NCBI GenBank assembly: GCA_044448905.1 | Contig: JBIOHJ010000022.1 | Span: forward strand, 1-29,946 | Direction of reading: 5' to 3' | Length of the DNA stretch: 29,946 bases | DNA from: JBIOHJ01 sp044448905 | GTDB lineage: Bacteria; Bacteroidota; Bacteroidia; AKYH767-A; OLB10 | Shown: positions 24,650 through 29,946 of the stretch, in pieces | Layout: every line of letters begins with the position of its first letter | Numbering within the stretch: the stretch's first letter is position 1 | Translations under genes and position numbers: made by a program | Notes under the pieces: generated by a model | Seen by the model: only the letters and a program-made list of their open reading frames with translations | The model's database searches: none | What the model was told of the DNA's origin: nothing

Positions 24650-25456
24650 ATGGCGAATTCAATTTTTAAAAACTGGGATAACGTTGCTTACGAAGGCAGA
24701 AATGAGATTGTCTTTATAGAACGCAACAAAGATTATGGTGCCTATGTTATCCGTAAGCTGTATAATAAAAGAGTAGTGCTTGCTTTTATTATTGCAGTTT
24801 GCAGTTTTATTTTTTTTATCAGCCTGCCATTAATCATTAAATTTTTTACCGGTGCCGCTAACGATTTGCAAAAAGCTACGCAGGAAGTTACCGTTAATTT
24901 AACCGAGCCACCGCCAGTTGATCCCGAAGAGCCACCACCTCCGCCTCCGCCTCCGCCACCACCTGTTCAGCAAACCATAAAATTTGTCCCCCCGGTTGTT
25001 GTGGATAAACCCGTTGAAGAAGAAGCTCCACCCCCACAGGAAAAGCTCGAAGAAGTAGCTGTTGGTACAGAAACACAAGAAGGCACCGGTGATGAAATTG
25101 CTCCTCCCCCCGAAGTTGTGGAAGACCCTGACGCAGGTAAAATATTTACTATTGTTGAAGAGATGCCGCAGTTCCCTGGTGGTGGCGAGTCTGCCTTGAT
25201 AAAGTACCTTTCCGAAAATATCAAATACCCTCCTATTGCCCGCGAAAACGGAATTACAGGAACAGTATATGTTACTTTTATTATTGATAAAGAAGGAAGG
25301 GTGAGCGATTCAAAAATTCTGCGGGGCATCGGTGGCGGATGTGACGAAGAAGCATTAAGGGTGGTTAACAAAATGCCCCTTTGGAAGCCCGGCAGGCAAA
25401 ACGGACGTGGCGTTATTGTTCAGTATAACCTGCCTGTCCGGTTCAGTTTAAAATAA
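24650..25456 (+). CDS. tonB: Energy transducer TonB
   Basis: 268 residues. A cytoplasmic head (1-41; NKDYGAYVIRKLYNKR is typical of Bacteroidota TonB) is followed by one membrane helix (about 42-66), a periplasmic spacer with eleven consecutive prolines (about 95-105) and Glu/Pro-rich repeats, and a C-terminal TonB domain (about 180-268) with YPPIARENGITGTVYVTFIIDKEGRVSD, GCDEEALRVV and MPLWKPGRQNGR. It transmits proton-motive energy from ExbB/ExbD to TonB-dependent outer-membrane receptors. It starts one base after the second ExbD stop. No receptor gene lies in the window. Confidence 0.95.
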   Translation: MANSIFKNWDNVAYEGRNEIVFIERNKDYGAYVIRKLYNKRVVLAFIIAVCSFIFFISLPLIIKFFTGAANDLQKATQEVTVNLTEPPPVDPEEPPPPPPPPPPPVQQTIKFVPPVVVDKPVEEEAPPPQEKLEEVAVGTETQEGTGDEIAPPPEVVEDPDAGKIFTIVEEMPQFPGGGESALIKYLSENIKYPPIARENGITGTVYVTFIIDKEGRVSDSKILRGIGGGCDEEALRVVNKMPLWKPGRQNGRGVIVQYNLPVRFSLK

Positions 25457-25466
25457 TTTCAGGCAT

Positions 25467-25670
25467 TTGAATTATCGCAGCAAATTTTTTTACTGGTTTA
25501 ATTTGCTCATGGTTGTTCTCTATACAATCATAGGTTTGGTTTTTATTTTAGCTGCCGATTTAAATTTGCTACCCGTTTTTTATCAAAGAGTGCTTGGTAT
25601 CATCATAATAATCTATGCAGCATTTCGTTTATGGAAAGTGATTAAGTTTTTCCGTACTCCTGAAGCTTGA
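25467..25670 (+). CDS. Small two-helix membrane protein of the ExbB-TonB operon
   Basis: 67 residues read from a TTG start at 25467, chosen because the gene is tightly packed (10 bases after tonB), AGG precedes the start, and the N-terminal NYRSKFFYWFNLL is basic/aromatic like a membrane-protein start. Two hydrophobic segments (about 11-32 and 37-58) are followed by the basic tail WKVIKFFRTPEA. Its stop overlaps the possible TTG start of the next gene. Comparable small proteins occupy this slot in other Bacteroidota operons of this kind; the function is unknown. Confidence 0.72.
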   Translation: MNYRSKFFYWFNLLMVVLYTIIGLVFILAADLNLLPVFYQRVLGIIIIIYAAFRLWKVIKFFRTPEA

Positions 25671-25681
25671 AATTTATTGTA

Positions 25682-26674
25682 ATGAATACGTTTCTTTGGA
25701 AATTGCAACTAAAGCACGAAAACACGAAATTCCACCAAATTTTTTTTTGGTGCCTTGGTGTCTTGGTGGCAGGATTTTTATTTTTTTCTTGTAACCGCGG
25801 AAGTTTTACTGCTGACCTGAGCGATACTCCAACTTCAGGTGATATTAAAATCAGTGTTGATGAATCTTACCAGCCTTTGATTGATTCGCAAGTCAGTACT
25901 TTTGTTTTATTATATACGCTCGCAAAAGTTTCACCGCAGTACAAACCAGAAGCCGGAGTAATTGCTGACCTGCTGAATGACTCGGTCAAGGTAATTGTTG
26001 CAAACAGAAAATTAACCCCGGAACAGGAAAAATACCTGAACAGTAAAAAATGTTTTCCGAAAACAACCAAAATTGCTATTGATGCCGTTGCAATAATTGT
26101 GAATAATGAAAATGCGGATTCATTGCTTACGCTGAATCAGCTCAGAGAAATTATAACGGGAAATATTTCAACCTGGAACCAGCTGAACAATAAGAATAAA
26201 CTCGATTCAATATTAATTGTATTTGATAACAGCAGCTCGGGTAACACCCGGTTTTTAAAAGAAAAATTTTTAGGCAAAATGAATTTTCCATCAAATTGTT
26301 TTGCAGTGAAAACAAATCCCGAGGTGATTAACTATGTGAAAGAACATAAAAATGCAATGGGTGTAATTGCTGTAAACTGGATCAGCGATTTTGATGATTC
26401 GGCTTCCGAAAATTTCCGGCAGAGCATTCGCGTTGTAGCGTTACAAGATGAGTCTTCACCCGAACATCATGATTATTATAAGCCATACCAGGCTTACATT
26501 GCTTTAAATCAATATCCTTTGGTTCGCGATGTGTATATAATCAGCCGCGAATCGCGTATGGGGCTTGGCACCGGATTTGCCTCCTTTGTTGCAGGCGACA
26601 AGGGTCAGCGGATTGTAAGGCTTGCCGGGCTGTTACCGGCAACCGTACCCGTACGAATCATAAAAACAGAATGA
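25682..26674 (+). CDS. PstS-like substrate-binding lipoprotein
   Basis: 330 residues from the ATG at 25682; a TTG at 25667 overlapping the previous stop is an alternative. The lipoprotein signal ends in LFFSC (lipid-bearing C37). The mature part is a PstS/PBP-like two-lobe fold: ISVDESYQPLIDSQVSTF, VIVANRKLTPEQ, AIIVNNENADSLLTLNQLREIITGNISTWNQL and DNSSSGNTRFLKEKFL, the last two being hallmark segments of the phosphate-binding family. No Pst transporter genes are nearby; in Bacteroidota this gene is conserved between TonB and a TPR gene, so the phosphate name may mislead. Residues about 11-30 of the signal are encoded by a dispersed repeat (25711-25772). Confidence 0.87.
   Translation: MNTFLWKLQLKHENTKFHQIFFWCLGVLVAGFLFFSCNRGSFTADLSDTPTSGDIKISVDESYQPLIDSQVSTFVLLYTLAKVSPQYKPEAGVIADLLNDSVKVIVANRKLTPEQEKYLNSKKCFPKTTKIAIDAVAIIVNNENADSLLTLNQLREIITGNISTWNQLNNKNKLDSILIVFDNSSSGNTRFLKEKFLGKMNFPSNCFAVKTNPEVINYVKEHKNAMGVIAVNWISDFDDSASENFRQSIRVVALQDESSPEHHDYYKPYQAYIALNQYPLVRDVYIISRESRMGLGTGFASFVAGDKGQRIVRLAGLLPATVPVRIIKTE
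25711..25772. repeat. Dispersed-repeat-like segment inside the PstS-like signal peptide
   Basis: AAAGCACGAAAACACGAAATTCC followed by an A/T run and GGTGCCTTGGTGTCTTGGTGGCA resembles a simple repetitive element (AGCACGAAGGCACGAA ... GTGCCTTTGTGTCTTTGTGGC) that recurs in intergenic DNA of many environmental bacteria. The centre is a hairpin, CACCAAA / TTTGGTG around six T (25733-25752). Here it is in frame and supplies hydrophobic signal-peptide residues. Recognition is from memory of such repeats; other copies are not seen in this window. Confidence 0.5.
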
Positions 26675-26694
26675 ACTAAAACTTGAATAAAACA

Positions 26695-28305
26695 ATGAAA
26701 CTATTTAATCGTTTAAAATTTTTACTCCCGGTTTTCTTTTTCATTTTTTCAGCTGATGCGCAAACTCTGAACGATGCATTGCGCCTTACCGATAACGAGC
26801 AATATGATGTAGCCGATATTATGTATCAATCCCTGATTCAAAAAGAGCCCAATAACGGAACTTACTGGTTTTATTTTGGAGAAAACTTCTGGAAATGGGA
26901 AAACCCCGATTCCGCCAAAATTTGCTATCAACGGGGTTTGCAGGTCGAACCGGGCAATGCATTAAACATGGTTGGCGTTGGTAAAACTTTTCTTGAGCAA
27001 GGCAATCTCAGCGAAGCTAAATTGAATTTTGACAAAGCATTATCATCGGCACAAACAAAATTAACGCTGGTGCAAATGAAAATTGCAGAAGCATATACGA
27101 CATCCGCTAAGCATAAAGACCTTGATTACGCAATGGTGTTGCTTCAAAAAGCTGCAACCAGCGAACCAAAAAATTCTGAAATTTTTATTTTGATTGGAGA
27201 TGTTTTTACCGCGCGGAACGATGGTACTTCGGCTGCTGAAAATTATAACAAAGCGCTCGACCTCGATAAAAACCTTGCAAGAGCTGTTGTCAGAAAAGGA
27301 ATACTATATAAACGTTCGCTGAATTTTGAAATTGCAAAAGAAGAATTTGAAAATGCTATTAAAATTGATTCGATGTTTGCCCCTGCCCACCGCGAACTGG
27401 GAGAAGTTTATTTCCGCTTGCGCAAGCTTGAACAGGCAAAGGAAGAATACAGGAAGTATCTTGAACTTTCAAAAAATACATCGGATGCGCGTTTACGCTA
27501 CGCTTCTTTCCTTTTCCTGAGTAAAGATTACAGCGGAACGTTAGACGGACTAAACAGGTTGAGCAAGCTCAACCCTGAAAATATTTCCATGCTCCGTTTA
27601 TTGGCCTACACATACTATGAAATGGGTGACAGCGCAAAAGCATTGCAATTTATAAATAAAGTGTTTGAAAATACAGTTGAGGACAAGCGCACACAAAATG
27701 ACTATGAATATTACGCGAAAATTCTTTCAAAAAACGGACTCGATTCTCTTGCAGTAATTGCTTTTCAAAAAGCATATTCTTTAGATTCATCTAAAACGGA
27801 ATTGTTAATTGATTTGGGAATGCTTTATATGAAAATGAAAAAGTATAAAGAGGCGGCAGAAGCATTTCAAAATCGTATAGCTTTTGGAAAAAATATTTCT
27901 TCAACAGACTATATCAATCTTGGGAAAGCACATAAATTGGCCAAGAATTATGAAAAAGCCGATTCCGCTTATGCTAAAGTAAACGAATTGCTTCCAACCT
28001 GGCACTATGGATTTTTTTCACGGGCACAAGTTGCCGCAAATATTGATTCGCTTTCTGAAAAATGGCTGGCAAAACCTTATTATGAGAAGTATCTCGAGTT
28101 GGCGCTGCCCGATTCGGCTAACTTTTCCAAAAATAAAGATGGAATAGTGGAAGCTTACCGATACATGATGAGCTATTACTATTTAAGCGAACATGATGAA
28201 AGAAAAACAAGGGAGTATATAAAAAAAATTCTTGCCATTATCCCCAATGACAAACAGGCTAATGATGTGCTTAAGGGATTAGACCAGCCGAAGAAGGACA
28301 AGTAA
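26695..28305 (+). CDS. Periplasmic tetratricopeptide-repeat protein
   Basis: 536 residues from the ATG at 26695; an in-frame TTG at 26683 is possible. The signal peptide is about 1-23 (FLLPVFFFIFSADA, cleavage before QTL). About ten TPR or TPR-like helical pairs fill the rest, for example NSEIFILIGDVFTARNDGTSAAENYNKALDLD, PAHRELGEVYFRLRKLEQAKEEYRKYLEL and TELLIDLGMLYMKMKKYKEAAEAFQNRI. It ends in a Lys-rich tail. It follows the PstS-like gene by 20 bases as the last gene of the operon. A scaffold role for the ExbB-ExbD-TonB complex or its lipoprotein is inferred from the conserved gene order, not proved. It converges on deoC, whose stop is 8 bases away, with no terminator between. Confidence 0.9.
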   Translation: MKLFNRLKFLLPVFFFIFSADAQTLNDALRLTDNEQYDVADIMYQSLIQKEPNNGTYWFYFGENFWKWENPDSAKICYQRGLQVEPGNALNMVGVGKTFLEQGNLSEAKLNFDKALSSAQTKLTLVQMKIAEAYTTSAKHKDLDYAMVLLQKAATSEPKNSEIFILIGDVFTARNDGTSAAENYNKALDLDKNLARAVVRKGILYKRSLNFEIAKEEFENAIKIDSMFAPAHRELGEVYFRLRKLEQAKEEYRKYLELSKNTSDARLRYASFLFLSKDYSGTLDGLNRLSKLNPENISMLRLLAYTYYEMGDSAKALQFINKVFENTVEDKRTQNDYEYYAKILSKNGLDSLAVIAFQKAYSLDSSKTELLIDLGMLYMKMKKYKEAAEAFQNRIAFGKNISSTDYINLGKAHKLAKNYEKADSAYAKVNELLPTWHYGFFSRAQVAANIDSLSEKWLAKPYYEKYLELALPDSANFSKNKDGIVEAYRYMMSYYYLSEHDERKTREYIKKILAIIPNDKQANDVLKGLDQPKKDK

Positions 28306-28313
28306 TAAACTTT

Positions 28314-29231
28314 TTAATCCACTGAAAAATAATCAGCACTCTGATAAACTCCCGTGTATTCTTTTACCAGTTGCATCAATAAATCATTAGCCAGTGAACT
28401 GGCTCCAAAGCGGAAGTAATGGGGCGTAAGCCAGGCGTTACCTAAAGTTTCTTTTACCAATACCAGGTATTGCAAGGCAAGTTTGGCAGTGGAAATTCCT
28501 CCTGCCGGTTTCATCGCAATCATTTTTCCTTCTTTATAATAAAAATCGCGGATGGCTTCAAGCATTACCAATGTAACGGGTAACGTTGCCGCAGGTTGAA
28601 TTTTCCCCGTTGATGTTTTAATAAAATCAGCCCCGGCATACATGGCAATATCACTTGCCATGCGAACATTATCAAGCGTGCTCAGTTCACCGGTTTCTAA
28701 AATAACTTTCAACCGTGCTTTACCACAGGCTGCTTTTACAGCAGCAATTTCATCAAACACATAATTGTATTCGCCACTCAGAAATTTGCCTCTTGAAATT
28801 ACCATATCAATTTCATCGGCACCTTCTTTTACCGCAAACTTTGTTTCTTCAATTTTTAATTTTAATGTACTCATGCCACTGGGAAAGCCGGTTGCAACAG
28901 ACGCCACTTTTACTTTCGTGTTTTTCAAAGCATCTTTTGCAACTCTGACCAAATTAGGATACACACACACCGCAGCAGCCGATGGAATTCCTTCCAATCC
29001 CGAGTTCTCGGGATGAGGGCGAATTGCTTTAGCGCATAATTGCTTTACTTTCCCGGGAGTATCTTTTGCATCAAGAGTGGTTAAATCCATCATGCTGATG
29101 GCAAGCTTCAACCCTTCAACTTTTGATTCTTTTTTAATGCTGCGTTTCGTTAAACGGGCAACTCGCTCCTCAATGCCAACCTGGTCAATAACAGGAGAAG
29201 AAAGCTTCTTCATTAATAGTTGTGAATTCAT
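28314..29231 (-). CDS. deoC: Deoxyribose-phosphate aldolase
   Basis: 305 residues from the ATG at 29231; an upstream in-frame TTG at 29249 is less likely. It cleaves 2-deoxyribose-5-phosphate to glyceraldehyde-3-phosphate and acetaldehyde in the cytoplasm, in deoxynucleoside salvage. The TIM-barrel catalytic residues are all present: Schiff-base K205 in ADFIKTSTGK, D142 in EIDMVI and K241 in MKPAGGI, matching E. coli K167, D102 and K201 with an N-terminal extension of about 40 residues, normal for the long form of the family. It is a single gene with an exact -7 box upstream. Confidence 0.96.
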   Translation of the reverse strand: MNSQLLMKKLSSPVIDQVGIEERVARLTKRSIKKESKVEGLKLAISMMDLTTLDAKDTPGKVKQLCAKAIRPHPENSGLEGIPSAAAVCVYPNLVRVAKDALKNTKVKVASVATGFPSGMSTLKLKIEETKFAVKEGADEIDMVISRGKFLSGEYNYVFDEIAAVKAACGKARLKVILETGELSTLDNVRMASDIAMYAGADFIKTSTGKIQPAATLPVTLVMLEAIRDFYYKEGKMIAMKPAGGISTAKLALQYLVLVKETLGNAWLTPHYFRFGASSLANDLLMQLVKEYTGVYQSADYFSVD

Positions 29232-29250
29232 TTTATCATATTTAACCAAT

Positions 29251-29258
29251 CAAAAATA
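29251..29258 (-). promoter_or_regulatory. Bacteroidota -7 box for deoC
   Basis: The minus strand reads TATTTTTG, an exact TAnnTTTG match 19 bases before the deoC ATG at 29231. Its closeness also supports that ATG over the upstream TTG at 29249. No -33 element is clear. Confidence 0.45.
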
Positions 29259-29281
29259 CAAATTCAGGATTAAAAAAATTA

Positions 29282-29674
29282 TCATACGATTTGGGAAGAA
29301 TTCTTCTTGTTAAATCGATGAAAAACAAATCCGCCCAATGAGCAACCAATTGTGTTTGCTACAAAATCTTTTATATCGCCTGTGCGTTCAATTAACAACG
29401 TGCTTTGCATTATTTCGAGCAACCCGCCATAAATCACACTGATAATAATTGCGCATTTTATCGGATGCAACTTTAAAATATCAAACGAATATTGTCTTAT
29501 GAATCCTTTTCCAAAAAGAAAAACCAGCACACCAAATACAAAAGCATGAACCAGCTTATCAAATGAAAGCAAACTCCACCACGACAGGTCCGGCAATAAA
29601 TTTCCGGGAATTATACAAAGAATAAAAATAACTACAGCCCACGTAATACCGGCAAGGTTATATTTAAAAAACAT
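29282..29674 (-). CDS. VanZ family membrane protein
   Basis: 130 residues with about four hydrophobic segments (about 5-22, 43-58, 73-92, 103-118). VanZ-family signatures are present: FDKLVHAFVFGVLVFLF after the first helix, and GLLEIMQ...RTGDIKDFVANTIGCSLGG. Named after the teicoplanin-resistance gene vanZ, most chromosomal members have no proven resistance role and are short membrane proteins of unknown function. The stop lies 50 bases from the deoC start, so the two could be co-transcribed, though deoC has its own candidate promoter. Confidence 0.9.
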   Translation of the reverse strand: MFFKYNLAGITWAVVIFILCIIPGNLLPDLSWWSLLSFDKLVHAFVFGVLVFLFGKGFIRQYSFDILKLHPIKCAIIISVIYGGLLEIMQSTLLIERTGDIKDFVANTIGCSLGGFVFHRFNKKNSSQIV

Positions 29675-29777
29675 TTTTGTCAGGGAATAATGTGGTCATT
29701 AAACAGGCTTTCCCGGTAACCATCGGAATTTGATTTTTAAATGGGTTGCGAATTTACAAAATCAATCATCCATTCCT

Positions 29778-29785
29778 TATCTTTG
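29778..29785 (+). promoter_or_regulatory. Bacteroidota -7 box for the dCMP-deaminase gene
   Basis: TATCTTTG is an exact TAnnTTTG match 16 bases before the ATG at 29802, implying a very short leader. The -33 region holds TTTAC but no TTTG at the expected distance. Confidence 0.55.
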
Positions 29786-29801
29786 ACCCCCGCAAAAGAA
29801 A

Positions 29802-29946
29802 ATGACAAAAATGAGTTTTGATGATATTTACATGGAGCTTGCGCAGAATCTCGCACTTAAGTCGCATTGTGTAAAAATTAAAGTGGGCGCAGTGCTTACA
29901 CAAGATACCCGAATTGTTTCTTTGGGATATAACGGTCCGCCTGCAG
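29802..29946 (+). CDS. dCMP/cytidine deaminase family protein, 5' part only
   Basis: 48 codons are visible before the window ends. The start is ATG at 29802 (a second ATG at 29811 is possible). SHCVKIKVGAVLTQDTRIVSLGYNGPPA matches the N-terminal core of deoxycytidylate deaminases (R-x-Cys-R-x-x-VGAVLVKDGRIVSTGYNGPPAG); the zinc-binding His-Ala-Glu and PCxxC motifs lie beyond the edge. It would convert dCMP to dUMP for dTMP synthesis. It is divergent from the VanZ gene. Confidence 0.88.
   Translation, partial: MTKMSFDDIYMELAQNLALKSHCVKIKVGAVLTQDTRIVSLGYNGPPA

Noticed and set aside
29282..29674. Glycopeptide-resistance gene, suggested by VanZ similarity
   Set aside because: No other van genes are present, and chromosomal VanZ-like proteins are common in Bacteroidota without a resistance role.

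Overview
The window reads as chromosomal DNA from a member of the phylum Bacteroidota, probably an uncultured or environmental lineage. The reasons are AT-rich intergenic DNA, several exact copies of the Bacteroidota -7 promoter box (TAnnTTTG), the ExbB-ExbD-ExbD-TonB-PstS-like-TPR gene order, short PorT-like outer-membrane barrels, a Flavobacterium-type proton pyrophosphatase, and the GGVYLS small membrane protein often seen next to YtxH genes in this phylum. The genus cannot be fixed from the sequence.

Positions 1-13715 form a dense signalling island. It opens inside a very large poly-HAMP hybrid histidine kinase (11 HAMP-type repeats of 276 bp, then GAF, HisKA, HATPase and three receiver domains), followed 8 bp later by a soluble receiver-kinase. 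Convergent to these is a minus-strand block with a receiver-PAS-kinase (NtrB-like) fused end to end with an NtrC-like sigma-54 activator, and then rpoN itself. A candidate sigma-54 promoter and an 18-bp palindrome precede the activator. A divergent CHASE3 membrane kinase and a single-domain response regulator close the island.

Positions 13743-15620 hold a three-gene minus-strand envelope-stress-like cluster (YtxH, DUF1469/holin-like, a coiled small protein), a small signal-peptide plus C-terminal-TM protein, and tRNA-Arg(CCG). Positions 15754-18951 hold a membrane-anchored SRPBCC/GyrI-like protein and hppA, converging on a 44-bp bidirectional terminator.

Positions 19053-21496 are the accessory part. 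A REP-associated tyrosine transposase is flanked by inverted REP-like hairpins (a REPtron), and a third hairpin lies at 20952. Next to it are a decapitated remnant of a tail-fibre-like C-terminal domain and an outer-membrane barrel. A tandem array of at least twelve exact-length 21-bp units (21061-21312) follows, just upstream of a fibronectin-III-like protein of unknown role.

Positions 22381-28305 form a plus-strand operon for an energy-coupling complex: ExbB, two ExbD, TonB, a small membrane protein, a PstS-like lipoprotein whose signal region is built from a dispersed repeat, and a large periplasmic TPR protein. The end holds deoC and a VanZ-like gene on the minus strand, and the start of a dCMP-deaminase gene cut by the window edge.
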